A stretch of 64,000 nt of DNA from Pegoplata infirma (GCA_963921195.1 OY992538.1:59138852-59202851), one strand, 5' to 3'. Counted from the first letter of the stretch, positions 32,085 through 43,470 are shown. A program made the numbers and translations. Notes: generated by a model not told the origin, from the sequence alone.

Positions 32085-32485
32085 ATTAAAAAAAAAAAAT
32101 CCAAAAAAAAAGTTCCAAAAAAAACTAAAGTGGCCGGATTTTTTATAAATTGACTTTTTTAAAAAATGGAAAATTTCAGAACGGGTTCTGAAAATTTTCC
32201 AAAAATTTTTAATCAATATCCCATACAAGACTATACAAGAATGTAAATTTTTGAGATTGTAGTGCATTCCGTTTTAAGTTGATGAATATTTAAACAAGGC
32301 AACTCGACACAAATTTGACCATTTTTCCAATATTTGCCCACGCCTCCTAAGCCCAGTTTTTGAAAAATTAAAAAACCAAAAACGTAATTTTCTTAGCTCC
32401 ATATTGGGCTATCCATACAACCTATTCAGAAATTTACGGTACACGTGTTTTTTCGCTGGACATTTGGTGTGGAATGCCTCATACG
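32085..32485. mobile_element. Half copy of the 0.73 kb fold-back
   Basis: The right end ATTTGGTGTGGAATGCCTC and the inner block CAAGGCAACTCGACACAAATT match one arm of the element at 17396-18126. The other arm is missing, and the LINE fragment abuts the break. Confidence 0.7.
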
Positions 32486-33461
32486 TATATTTATAATAAA
32501 ATTTCCATCAAATGATGTAAAATTGATTTTCAAAAATGTAAAATTGATTTTCAATCACGCTCACTTGTGATCATGTGCCAATCACGCACAAATCTAATTA
32601 TGTTACCAGCTCTTGTTTATATGCATAGGCACATAAAATTACTACTAGCAATAAGATTTATGAATAATGCCTGAATAACAAGCATTTCTGAAAAAATTAA
32701 AAAAGTCCTATCACAAAACTTAGCATAACTCATTCATTTTTTAGCCGATTGTTCTGTTTTTTGGTGTTTTGGAAAGCTACTTTACCATACTTTTTTACAA
32801 AAATTAAAAAAAAATTGTTTAATGATGCACTTTCAACTAAGAGTATAAAGAATATGACAAATTTTTCAAAAAATTGGGTTTTTTTTAACTTAAACGATCA
32901 TAGATTAGCCAATTCTTGATCGATTTTTAATATTTTTCTTTTGTTTCAAAGGTATGACTTATACCTTTCAAAAAAATCCATAAAATCGAAAATCGGTTGA
33001 ACACTAACAAAGTAATAATTCTTTAAAATTGTAATTTAAGAATTGCCGTTTTTCAACACATTTGCCAATAAAAAACGGACTTAACGAAGTGATCCAGAAA
33101 AACTATGAGTATATCAGTACTCTATGGACTCCAACCAACCCGAATTTTCATATGAGAACCCCTGCATTTTTTTGGTGTAGCACAGTGTAATTTTTTTTCG
33201 AAAGACTGAACAAAAAGCTATCTAAACTCTTTGGGACACATTTTGCTAAAAACAATAGGTAAGAAGTAACATGGATGAGAATCAACACCTCTTTGGCCAA
33301 AATGTCAAATTTCGACCCCCTCTAACTCAGAGAGTTCTTGACCGATCTCGTTGAAAAATTGTGTCTGAACTACTATCCAATAGGACTAACCTTGGTGCAA
33401 ATTTCATCCCGATCGGAAGACATCGGTTTCAAAAGTTGTGTCAGTTGACACAAAAACCCCC

Positions 33462-33950
33462 ATATATATTTTTGATCTATGATCGATTCTAAGTCGTTCT
33501 ATGAATGTCCGTCGGTCCGTCTGTATAAAACACGATTGAGTTCAAAATAAAAGAGCTAGACTCCTGAAAATTGGTACGAATATGTCTCATGTTCATAGGC
33601 CGGTTAAGCTCGGAAATGACAAAATCGGGCCAGGGTCAAAAAAGTTCCTTCTTAAAGAAGTAAAACAGCCTCTTAAAAAACGCAATTTTTACACTTTTTT
33701 TGCCATTTTTGTTAAACAAATGAAAACTTTTTATGTCAGAAAGAGTTTAAACTCCTGCACTTACAATTAGACCCAGGGAACTAGAACATTTATTTTTTTT
33801 CTGCCCGCCCCATTTAGTGGGCGCGGATTTAAAAAATCATTAAAATAATGAGAAAATGGTATAACTAAAGTGCAAAAAGCATAATAAATAAGTTAACATT
33901 TATCGCGATGGGGAAGGTATCCCCCACCACCCCTTAATTTTATTAACAGT
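33462..33950 (+). mobile_element. DINE-1-related fragment (third subfamily)
   Basis: ATATATATTTTTGATC, GATCGATTCTAAGTCG, GTCCGTCGGTCCGTCTG, AAAAGAGCTAGACTCC, TTGTTAAACAAATG and TTAACATTTATCGCGATGG are in an order also seen at 63430-63830. No clear right terminus. The frame 33582-33770 is repeat-internal. Confidence 0.55.
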
Positions 33951-34290
33951 ACACTCAAAAAATTATGTAGGTAAATTCCAGTGAATATTCACTTAAAACA
34001 AATGAAATTTTATTTAAAAACCATTCCAAAATTTTTAACGTTAATTTAATGACTAACCAAAACATTAAAAAACTAATGAATATTCACTTACTTTGTTTCG
34101 AAAATCAGTAAAACTATAGAAGAAATTTTTTACTGCCGAAATTGAATGTAACAGAAAATTCATTTTTAAGACAGTAAATTATTATTTTTAAACTACAAAA
34201 GAAGTAGAAAACAAGAAATCCTTAATAAAATTTATGATTTTTCTACAAACAGTTGACATAATTTCTGGGATGGTTTTCAATTGTTTTATC
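33951..34290. mobile_element. Possible MITE remnant with CACTCAAAA end
   Basis: TA|CACTCAAAAAATTATG at 33950-33967 resembles the left end of the MITE family. GTGAATATTCACTT (near 33981) and TGAATATTCACTTAC (near 34080) are palindromic words. No matching right end was found before the DINE element at 34297. Confidence 0.4.
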
Positions 34291-34296
34291 ACTTTT

Positions 34297-35506
34297 TTAT
34301 ACCCTCCACTCTAGTGATAGAGGGTATATATAAGTTTGTCATTCCGTTTGTAACACCTCGAAATATTGGTCTTTGCCCCCATAAATTATATATATTCATG
34401 ATCCTCGATCGATTTTAAGACGATCTACCGATGTCCGTCCGTCCGTTCTTCTGTCTGTCCGTCTTTCTGTTGAAAACACGCTAACTTTTGAAAGACTTTA
34501 CGGAGACTACTGAAGTTTGGCATATATGTTGGGCAATAACCTGGTGAAGTTGCTATTGCAATCCAGCGAAATCCGTCCAGTGGTTCAAAAGTTATGAGCA
34601 AAAGACTGAATTTCGGCAAGGGTTTTTCATGAATTTACGAGATAAAACACACGGTAACATTCTAATGGCAATTCTGAGAGTGCTGAAGTGTAACATATAT
34701 ATTTGTCGTTCCTCTGTCCCGGTTTGTTTTAAATCTAAGTCAAATCGGTCCAGTGGTTCAAACGTTATTAGCATAACCCTGAATTTCAGATTGGTTTCAC
34801 CTAAATTCACGTGTTGAAAAACCTTAGTTTTAAAAAACAAGCTTTATAAACAATTATAAGCCACAAAATTACTTTACAGATTATTTTTGTCACTCAGAAA
34901 TATTTTTACACTAAAAAAATAAAATTACACTCGAAAAAAATTTTACACTCAAAAAAAAATTAGCAAATTATTTTTTTTTTACAAAAATGACAAAAAAAAA
35001 GTTTTTTACTCAAAATAAAATATTTCTAATCAAAATTGTTAATTTTTTATATATTAAAAAATTTACTATCCTTTAAAAAGGGCATTGTGGAGGGTATTCA
35101 TTAGTGTCCAACCGAACAGTTCGGCCAAAATACGTCATTTAAACAAAAATTTGGTATAAGGAAGTACTTTCAACAACTTTTTTTATATGGGATAGGATTG
35201 TTGACGCGGTGGAAGACGATTCTGAGTCTAAAATTTAAGAACGAGCACGAAGTTAAGCCGCAATTTCGAAGTTCGGTAACCGAACTTTTTTCAATCTTGC
35301 CGAACGTTCGGTTACCGACCATCTAAATTGGTGCTTAAGTTCGTCCTCGCCATTAAATTTGAAAGTCAGAATAGTCTTCTATCGCCTAAACAAATAAACG
35401 GCCATCAGAAAAAGCTGTTAAAAATGCTTGCAAATATTGATTTTTAGCCAATACCGTTTTTTGGCCGAACTGTTCGGTCAAGTCAAATTTAACTTTTATA
35501 CTTGTT
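34297..35506 (+). mobile_element. DINE-1-like element with nested palindromic insertion
   Basis: Complete ends: TATACCCTCCACTCTAGTGA at 34297 and AAATTTAACTTTTATACTTG near 35504. The CCGTCCGTTCTTCTGTC tract is short (34435-34468). The terminal GGAGGGTATTCAT is separated from TTCGGTCAAGTC by an inserted palindromic element at about 35112-35471. Internal frames (34425-34840) are shared by other DINE copies and are not genes. Confidence 0.75.
35112..35471. mobile_element. Palindromic insertion, about 0.36 kb (CCGAACAGTTCGG ends)
   Basis: AACCGAACAGTTCGGCCAAAA at the left (part) pairs with TTTTGGCCGAACTG at the right. The centre also pairs: GTTCGGTAACCGAAC near 35271, GAACGTTCGGTTACCGA near 35302, and GGAAGACGATTCTG against CAGAATAGTCTTC. 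Absent from other DINE copies at this point. Target duplication not clear. Confidence 0.65.
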
Positions 35507-35509
35507 AAA

Positions 35510-37971
35510 TCTATATATATAATTTCCCTATTTGTGTGTTCCTCTTTTTTTGTCTATCCAGAGCTTTTTGAAGCCCACTGATGAGCTACAAAGCTGAAAA
35601 TTGGCATGCATATAGTAAAACACCTGGGGCAGATCCTAACGTAGCCGGATTTTCGATTTTTTGCCTGTGGGCGGAGAAATAAGCGGAAAAGAGGGCGTGG
35701 AAAAATTCAATTTTTTAACATTTTTGCTTAATTTAAAGCCCCCTAATGACTTAGGAAGCTGAAAACTTCCTAGAATATAGTCCTAACGATAGCGCATATC
35801 ACCAATTAGGCGGATTTTAAATTTTCGCAATGTGGGCGTAGAATTGAGGAGAAAAGTGGCGTGGCAAAATTGGGATTTTTTAACATTTTTACTTCTTTTG
35901 AAGCCCCCAAATGACTTAGGAAGCGGAAAATTGCACAGCATTTTTTTCTAACAATGAAGCATATCCTGAAGTAATCGGATCTAAATTTTTTAGACTGTGT
36001 AAGGATAATTAAGAGAAAAATGGGGCGTGGAAAAATTGTGTTTTTTAATATTTTAACTAATTTGAATACCACCAATGACTTATTAAGATGAAAATTGTCA
36101 TTTTTGCTTATTTTAAAGTCCTCTAATGACTTAGGAAGCTGAAAATTTCCTTGCATATAGTCCTATCGATTAAGCATATCCTGAAGTAGTCGAATTTTAA
36201 ATTTTTATACTGTGGGCGGAGAATTTAAAGGAAAATGGGGAGTCATAATATTGTGATTTTTAAAATTTTAACTTATTTTGAAGCCCTCAAAGGAAGCGGA
36301 AAATTCGAAGCGTATAGTCCTTTCGATGTATAATATCCTGAAGTAATCAGATTTAAAATTTCTCGACTGTGGACGGAGAACTAAAACAAATTAGGGTTTT
36401 TAACATTTGAAGACCCCCAATGACTTAGGAAGATAAAAATTGGCATGTATACAGTAGGTTTCATGGGGAAGATCAACACGAACCTGTATTTTTGATATCC
36501 ATTGTATGGGTGGAGAATAAGAAAGGCAAAGGGGCGTGGTAAATTTATTTCCATCTATTTTCTGTATATATAATTTCTTTTTTTGTGTTTCTCTTATTTT
36601 TTGAGTATCCAGCCTTTTAAATCTCATGGATGGACTTATTCTGGATTACTCAATGCTCCGTTATAAAATAACTCATCGTTAAATTTAACTTTTTCATACA
36701 AATTTTGACATAAGGCTCCGTTAAATCGGCAGTTAGCAGCTTACTTTTTATTGAGGACATATTCTTACGAAGCCGGATTTTTAGTCTGTGGGCGGCGAAT
36801 TATGAGAAAAAGGGGCCTTGGCAAAATATTTTTTTTTTAACATTTTAGAGTATTTTTAAGCTCCACCCCTCCCCAATGAATTAGGAAGCTGAAAATTCCT
36901 AACATGTAGTCCTAACTATGAAGCATATTCTAAAGTAGTCCGATTTAACATTTTTGGAATGTAGAGGGATTGTTGAGAGGAAAAAGGGGTATGGTAATAT
37001 TGTGTTTTATTTTTTCTAATTTAACTAACTTTAAAGCCCTAATGACCTACGCAGCCGAAAATTGGCAATCATATTGTCCTGACACTGGAGCATATCCTAA
37101 AGTAGTCAGACTTATAATTTTTGGACTGTGGACGGAGAATTAAAAGGGAAAAAGGGCATGGATACGAGTATAGTACTAACGATGGAGTCAGATTTAAAAA
37201 TTTTGGAATATGGACGGAGAATTAAGAGAAGAAATGGGCGTGGAAAAATTATGTTGTCACATCTTACCTAATTTTGAAGTCACCTTATGACCTTGAAAGA
37301 TGAAAATTGGGATGCATATGGTACGGACTATGGCAAAGATCCGTTGTGAATTTTGTTCAGTTTATATAAGTATATAATCTGTAACGTAGTTTTCTGCCTT
37401 TAAGACAGGGGTTTTCTGCCTTTAAGACAGGGGGAGTGGCGGAAGACGGCGAAATTTAGTTTTTAAACATTTAAATTATTTCTGAAACCCTTAATGACTA
37501 AGGAAGCTGAAAATTGTAAAGCATAAAGTATTGACAATGAATCATGTCCTAATGAAGTCAGATATAATATTTAAACTGTATACGGAGAATTATAAGGAAA
37601 AATTTAAGTGAAAAAATTGTGTTTTTTAACATTTTATCTAATTTTAAAACCCTTCATAATTATGAAAAATAAAAATTGCATGTATATAGGAGTGACCATG
37701 GGACAGACCCAGACGATGGATTTTTGATATCCGGTTTAAGGACGAATAGACGAAATGGGCGTGCTAAATTTAGTTCTAAAATTGTAATAATAAAACCTTT
37801 TATACTATTTCAATTTTTTTCCAGTTTGGGAAATAGTTGATGTAACTCAATCTAGCAATCTTAAGTTTGTGAAGCACAAACATAATTTTTTATAAAGTTT
37901 GGTAAAAAAAATAGAATTATTGAGAAAAGTGATGTGGTGTTCCGCCTGGCAGGGACAGGCTATTCGACTAG
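35510..37971 (+). mobile_element. Non-autonomous Helitron with internal tandem repeats
   Basis: The 5' end TCTATATATATAATTTCC is preceded by A. The 3' end is a hairpin GCCTG-GCAGGGA-CAGGC (37944-37960) followed by TATTCGA and CTAG, then T. TC...CTAG between A and T with a hairpin about 8 bases before CTRR is the diagnostic structure of canonical Helitrons. The interior is a variable tandem repeat. No Rep/helicase coding sequence was recognised, and the frames at 35806-36627 are repeat readings. It lies directly after a DINE-1-like element. Confidence 0.8.
35560..37760. repeat. Tandem repeat of roughly 160-230 bp within the Helitron
   Basis: Recurring phrases AATGACTTAGGAAGCTGAAAA, GCATATAGTCCTAACGATG, AAGCATATCCTGAAGTAGTC, CTGTGGGCGGAGAATTAA and GGGGCGTGG occur in fixed order about ten to twelve times. 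They differ strongly by substitution and length. The start of the array merges with the 5' end of the Helitron. Confidence 0.75.
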
Positions 37972-38029
37972 TAGTAGTATGTTTTTCATTTGTTTTTGCC
38001 TACAAAATATTTTGATTGTATACAATTAA

Positions 38030-38471
38030 AATATGGTTTTTTATATTTTTAAATTTTTAAGCATTTTGAGCATATCGTACAAACTTTCAACCTTTGACAA
38101 CACCTTGCGAAATTTTAAGACGAAAATATTTGTAGAACATTTTAACCCTTTAAATGGAAAAGAACTACAATGGCAAATTAAAATGACAGTTAGAGGGTTA
38201 ATTTGTTTTAAGAAAAGAACCGCCTTACAATTTTACTGAAGACATCAAACCATACTTTGAAGATCAGATGTGTTTTTATTATAGTTTTTTGACGTTTTTC
38301 AAACGTCTTTGATAAAAAATTAAAAAACTACAGTAGGTCATAAAAGAGAATTCTGAACTGACTTTGCAACCCCCTTTGGTGATTTTGTCTATTTAATAGT
38401 CTACTTTTATATGGCATTAAAGCCATTTAGGCTCAAAGCGATGACTCAAATTTTGTTGCACAGTGTAATTA
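38030..38471. mobile_element. Fragment of the CACTGTGCAACAA fold-back family
   Basis: Matches the right arm of the 7 kb element (14930-15323): TGACAACACCTTGCGAAATTT, AACCGCC.TA.AATTTTACTG, GACATCAAACCATA, TTTGGTGATTTTGTC, and the end TTTGTTGCACAGTGTAAT. A single end without its partner, about 120 bp upstream of a coding exon acceptor. Confidence 0.65.
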
Positions 38472-38596
38472 ATTTTAAATAAAAACTTTTTCATGACCAG
38501 CCTTTCATAAAGGATATTCTGTTATAATTCTTCATTTAAAAAACCATTTAACGATAGATATGCAAATGTTTTTTCGCATTTTTTTTTTTTTTGCAG

Positions 38597-38965
38597 AATG
38601 ACCAACATCATGCAACATCACAGCAGCAGCATCAATACTACAGTAATCAACAACAACTTGAACAGCAACAGCCAACAAGTCAGCAATATAATCATCATTC
38701 TGATGGTGGTGGTATAAGAGAAAGTGGTAGTGGTGCTGGTGGTGGCAATGGTGGTGCAGGTTCAAATCCACAACAAATGCCTTTAGATTCGACATTGGGT
38801 GAAACATTATCATCATTGCCTCAGGCTTCTTTCAACTATATCAACTCGATTGTGGGTAGTGGCGTTATTGGCATTCCATATGCATTCCATCGTGCTGGTT
38901 TTGGCCTTGGTCTTTTGCTGCTAATACTTGTTGCCTACATAACAGACTATTCGCTCATATTAATG
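38597..38965 (+). CDS. SLC38A11-like amino-acid transporter, internal coding exon (N-terminal tail and TM1)
   Basis: Coding exon of a sodium-coupled neutral amino-acid transporter of the SLC38A11 type (AAAP/AA_trans family), a plasma- or organelle-membrane carrier. The frame opens at a strong acceptor (a run of about 20 T, then GCAG at 38593-38596). It reads an N-terminal cytoplasmic tail rich in Gln/His/Asn, then a Gly/Ser stretch (about residues 40-60). A conserved block follows with the family signature SIVGSGVIGIPYAF and a hydrophobic first membrane span ending ITDYSLILM. The exon ends at ATG|GTAAGT (donor 38966), phase 0. The ATG at 38598 is in another frame; the first in-frame ATG is at about 38777, just before the conserved block, so translation probably starts in an upstream exon outside or unseen in this window. 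Family assignment rests on recalled similarity to SLC38A11 and its fly orthologue (CG13743-like). The neighbours on both sides are intron. Confidence 0.9.
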
Positions 38966-40342
38966 GTAAGTAATACTTGGAGTAGAATCGTCTATACTGG
39001 CGTTTGTTTGCATTTGCTGCAAACAACGACAGCAAAAAAAAAGGGTTAAAAATATCGTTGATTTAAACAGAAAATAAACGAACGAGTCTACTAAGAAAAA
39101 ACAAAAAAATTTCTATTTAAATTGTGATGATGATGTTGCTGTCGCTGAAACGCAAATGAGTATTATGGCGCATATCCTTCTAGTTTAATGTGATTTTTTT
39201 TTTGTTGTAAGTTGATGTGGGCGTTTTATACATGTTAATGTTCTGTTATGCATATATTGCTATTTCGCCTTTAAACAACAGAGACGTTTTTCATAGTGGG
39301 TGGTCAAAATATTTTAAATTTATGTGACATTTTCTACCTTTTTCAACAAAAACAAGAAAAAGGTTTTCTTAGAAATTTTACTATGGAAGACATTTTGTCA
39401 ACAGGTAATTTTCTTTTGACAACAATCTCAAGGATAATATTATGGAATATGACATTTTAATTATAAGATGTAAAGTCTTGTGATAGATAAAATAAAAACA
39501 AAATTGGAAAAATATGATTTTCATTCCCTTTACTTGGTGGAGGGTATATAAAAGGTTGTTTTTACGTTTGTAACTCTTAAAAATAATGAAAAACAAGTAA
39601 GAAAGTTATAGTCGGTCAAGACCGACCATATGAAACCCTACACCAGTGTTTTCCCGAAATTGGGTGCAAATTCCAAACATGGACCGATTGGATCTATCTT
39701 TTGTTAGATCTTTATTTAGTGTAGAAAACACACACAGATAAAATTTTATTGGAATTGGTTTATTTTTTTGCCGATAGTCCGATTTAACTGAATATTGGTC
39801 TAAATTTTTATAGGGGACTAAGTTCAAAAGTGGTCTAATTACATTCCGATTTGATAAGGTTACTAAAGTACACGTTATAACGGCGCTATGAAAAAAACCC
39901 CAATGAAATTACCAAATAGGAAAATGAAATTATCCCCAAATAAAATGAAATAAGCCCCAAAGAAAAATAATGAAATTACACCCAAAATAAATGCAATTAC
40001 CCCCAAATAAAAATGAAATAAACACCAAATTTTTGGGGTTTATTTCCTAATGCGATATTTCCCAAATAAACATATTAAAAACCCCCCATTGAAATTATTA
40101 TTTTTTAAGGTTTTCGCCAAATTAACAGCTAAATTGGTCTTTGATAAAAAACTTGCTTTTAAAGAATCAAAAATGCATCCCAAACAATACGAATAGTGGA
40201 CAAAAAACAGCTATGTTATATGGACCATCATGATGAAAATCGCGAGAAACCGTTTTTTTTTGTATATGCCAGCATCACTTTACGAGAGGATTTAAGGTTC
40301 CATCTTTTAGTATATAATGTGGGAGCCTTAAACAATTAACTG

Positions 40343-41328
40343 CCCGGGTGAAAATGACCATGTATGTTCATATATGATGCATATATGGATGTCCATACAA
40401 GTGCATATCCGTAATTTGAGGGTACATGTACATTAATGATCATATATTGTCATACATGGATTTGTATGTAAATTTTTTTTTTGTATTTTTTTCCATAAAA
40501 CGTCTATATAAAAGCTATTAATTGAAATTTTTTCAAATATGTATAAAAAATTTGTATTAATTTATGACACTGTTTTTTATGAGAATTTATGAGAATTTTA
40601 TAAATTGAATGCATTCATTTATTATTCATGAGACTTTTAAAAATCGAATTTATAAAAACATACGCATTCAATTTTAAAGTCGAATGGAAAAGAAATCGAA
40701 TGCATTCTATATTTTAAAATCAAATGTAAAATCATTCGATAAATTTTGATTGGGGAACGCAATCATTAAAGTTTAATTCAGAACACCAAATCTAATTAAG
40801 GAATGAAACCCTTCGCAGCTCTGACAGTAATACCGTCAGAGTGTTCGCATTTTCTTCTAAATTTGGTTCCGTTTGTGCTCTGACAGTAATACCGTCAGAG
40901 AGTTCGCAATTTCTTCTAAATTTGGTTACGTTAGTGCCATTCATATTCGCCTATAGAATACAAAAATTATAATAAATTTTGATGATGTATGATCAATATT
41001 GTCCGACGGAAAGACATGAACTTCTTCCAATTTTGCAAAGTTCTGCCGAACCCAACCTTTAAAAAAAAATTGTTTTTAAGACATGTATGCTATGCAGATG
41101 CATAGCATATATGAAGGTGTGTGACATGTACCCATCCACACATAGTTGCATACATTTACATATATGGAATACTATATTACATTACTTGTGTATGTTCATA
41201 TATGCTCCCATATATGGCATTTATTTCCATATATATTTCCATATATATTTCCATATATTGTTCATATACTATCATACATGTAATCATGTATGAGCATGTA
41301 TGAACATACATGGTCATTTTCACCCGGG
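40343..41328. mobile_element. 1 kb TIR element (CCCGGGTGAAAATGACCATG ends)
   Basis: CCCGGGTGAAAATGACCATG at 40343 and its exact complement ending at 41328. Subterminal ATATATG/CATATAT repeats follow on both sides (for example TTTCCATATATA repeated three times near 41225-41260). Interior holds a 58-bp direct duplication (40818-40930) with a CTCTGAC...GTCAGAG hairpin in each copy. Short overlapping frames (Tyr/Ile/His-rich) are microsatellite translations. Confidence 0.75.
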
Positions 41329-41503
41329 TGACCAAAATTTCGGCCAAAAAAATTTTCATTTGAAAAAGTTATCTTAACAAAAACTATTATTTTAGTGATT
41401 GCGATACAAGAGTTATAGTTTTTGTTAAGATAACTTTTGCAAATGAAAACTTTTTTGGACAAATTTTGGGTCAGTTCATTGTTTATGGTTCCCACATTAC
41501 ATA

Positions 41504-42833
41504 CACTCAAAAAAACCCGTTGTAAAGTTACCAAAAAATCTCGTGATTTTACGATGCTATTCTCGTCAAATAGGAGGTACACTCAAAAAAATCACTCTGT
41601 TAAATTACAGAAATACTCTGCTGAGCCAGCAGAAAATACCATAGATTTCCAACCAGCAAGATTTTTTGTTATTTTACGAAGAAAACTCTGTAAAATGATT
41701 TCGATCAAAAAAAACTGTAAATTTACAGAATTATCTGTAAAATACTGATAAAACCAAGAAGAATTTTACCAAAAACTCTGTAAATTAACAAAGTTTTAGT
41801 TAAATGCATTTATGAGTTCAAAATTTTACAAAAAAAACTGTAAATTTACAAAGTTTTAGTTAAATCCATTTTATAAGTAAAATTTCTCTGCTTCAAAAAC
41901 ATTAATTAAAATTAAATTAATTAAAATTAAAATTTTGTTAAATTTTCCCGCTTTAATGCTTCCAAATTGTAAATTTACCTTTTTATTTTTGTGGAAATTA
42001 CAAGTTTTTAGCGAGTAACTCCAATTTTACAAAATTTTGTTTTTCGGTCACAAGAAAATAGGAAGTATTATCTTAAAATCTGTATTTCGACAGATAACTT
42101 TGTCAAATATCTGTCGAATTGAGATTACAGTCATTTTACAGAGTATTTAACAGAATAATTATTTTGAGTGTAGGTAAAATTCTCGTAAAATTACGAGGAT
42201 TTCCTCGTAATTTTGAATGCGCCAAAAATTGGTAAAATAACCAATTTTATTGGTAAAAATATTGTTTTAAAACCGAAAAAATAAAAATAAAAATGGTAAA
42301 CTTACAAGAAAAAATGGTAAATATGTTTAAAAAAAAGGTAAATTTACAAACCAAAATGGTAAATTTACCAAAAAAATTGTAAATTTACTAGAACCCTCGT
42401 AATAAATTTTTCAAAATTTTGTCAACTTTTTTTAAAATATTTTTCAATAAAAAAATTTTGTCCGGGACTTGGAAAATTAAAAAAAAAAATGGAAAATTTA
42501 CAAAAAAAAAAATTGTTTTTTTTTTTTTTTGTTAAACAACATAAATCCTCGTATAACATAATTTTTGTAAAATAACAGTTTTTTTGTAAATCAACTAGAA
42601 TCCTCGTAATAAAAACTTTGTTGTAAAATTAATTTTTTTTTTGTAAAATAACCTTTCAAAATGGTAGAATTCAATTACGAAAATAAATTTGTAAAATTAC
42701 CAATAAATCTGTAGTTCTCGTTTGAGCAAAGTACAAGAATTTTTGTTAAAAATCAAGGAAAATTGTTAAATATTGGTAGAACGGGATTACAAGGCATTTT
42801 ACCAGGCGTTTTACCAGTTTATTTTTTTGAGTG
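41504..42833. mobile_element. TA-flanked MITE containing another MITE
   Basis: CACTCAAAAAAACCCG at 41504 and TTTTTTTGAGTG ending at 42833, both flanked by TA. The opposite arm of the host fold-back reads across the same point (TAGTATATAATGTGGG at 40312-40324), giving the empty site. Interior motif chains TTACGAGGATT, GTAAATTTACAA and GGTAAAA are typical of the family. A second element is nested at 41580-42170. Confidence 0.75.
41580..42170. mobile_element. Nested TA-flanked MITE (CACTCAAAAAAATCACTCTG ends)
   Basis: Starts CACTCAAAAAAATCACTCTG after GGAGGTA and ends CAGAATAATTATTTTGAGTG before TAGG. TA on each side. The chain ACTCTGTAAATTTACA and ACAAAGTTTTAGTTAAAT differs from the outer element, so this is a sister subfamily. 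Confidence 0.7.
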
Positions 42834-43470
42834 TACTAAAAGATGAAGCCTCAAATCATCTACTAAAGTGATGCTGCCATATACAAAAAAACGGGTTTTC
42901 GCGATTTTCATCATGATGGTCCATATAACATAGATGTTTTTGTCCACTATTCGTAGTGTCATGGACGCCTTTATGATCCACAAAATGCAAGTTTTTTATC
43001 AGAGACCAATTTAGCGGTTAATTTCGCAAAAACTTAAAAAAATTAAGAAATCCGCAAATTTAAGGGCTTAAGATGAAAAGCTTTAAACCAAATTTATATT
43101 AGAAACATTGATACAAGTTATATCTTTGTTTTCCATGCAATAAAATGTAAAAATCATTAGCTTTGGATTTTTTTTTGTTAAAAAAGCAGCTGAAAATCAG
43201 CCAATCTTTAATGACATTTTACAAGAAAACTGTACCATACATCGAAAAATGGAGTACGATTCAGCATGTCCGAAATATATTGAAATGATGGTCGTACCTC
43301 TTGTTTTCTAAAATAGTGGTTAGTTTTGTCACGCAGTGTTATCAAAAATGTCATATTACCCAAATATCAAAATGTTGAATTTAAAAAATGTAATAGCACC
43401 CAAAAAAATAATCATAAAACTCACCAATATTGTTTTTTTTTAACATTTTTAATATTTTAAAGTTTTTATG

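Larger units (their letters stand above)
29796..33188. mobile_element. 3.4 kb fold-back (ACACTGTGCTACAAA ends) with captured LINE fragment
   Basis: ACACTGTGCTACAAA at 29796 and its near-complement GTAGCACAGTGT at 33188. Arms 29820-30480 and 32540-33170 pair closely (GGTTGGAGTCCATAGAGTAC against GTACTCTATGGACTCCAACC; TCACGCACAAATC against GATTTGTGCGTGA). The section 30480-31110 carries repeated GTGAGTGTGAGTG words with no matching right arm. The central loop is the LINE relic 31120-32083 followed by half of a smaller fold-back. The ends are shared with the 7 kb element at 8263. Confidence 0.7.
27938..33461. mobile_element. 5.5 kb nested fold-back element (GGGGGTTTTCGTGTC ends)
   Basis: Outer arms 27938-28205 and 33190-33461 are nearly perfect complements (TCAACTGACACAACTTTTGA against TCAAAAGTTGTGTCAGTTGA; CCGATCGGGATG against CATCCCGATCGG). 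Within it, in order, are a second fold-back (about 28225-29785), a third (29796-33188) with ACACTGTGCTACA ends, a LINE fragment and half of a 0.73 kb fold-back. The outer flanks are AT-rich (TTTAT and ATATATA) and derive from DINE-like sequence. No transposase was recognised. Confidence 0.75.

Noticed and set aside
38598..38600. ATG just after the acceptor as translation start of the transporter
   Set aside because: It is out of frame with the conserved transporter sequence and meets a stop after about 35 codons.
38532..38816. 94-residue minus-strand frame opposite the transporter exon
   Set aside because: Antisense shadow of the CAG/CAT-rich coding exon.
41087..41359. Tyr/Ile/His-rich frames on both strands
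   Set aside because: Translations of the TTTCCATATATA-type microsatellite inside a TIR element.
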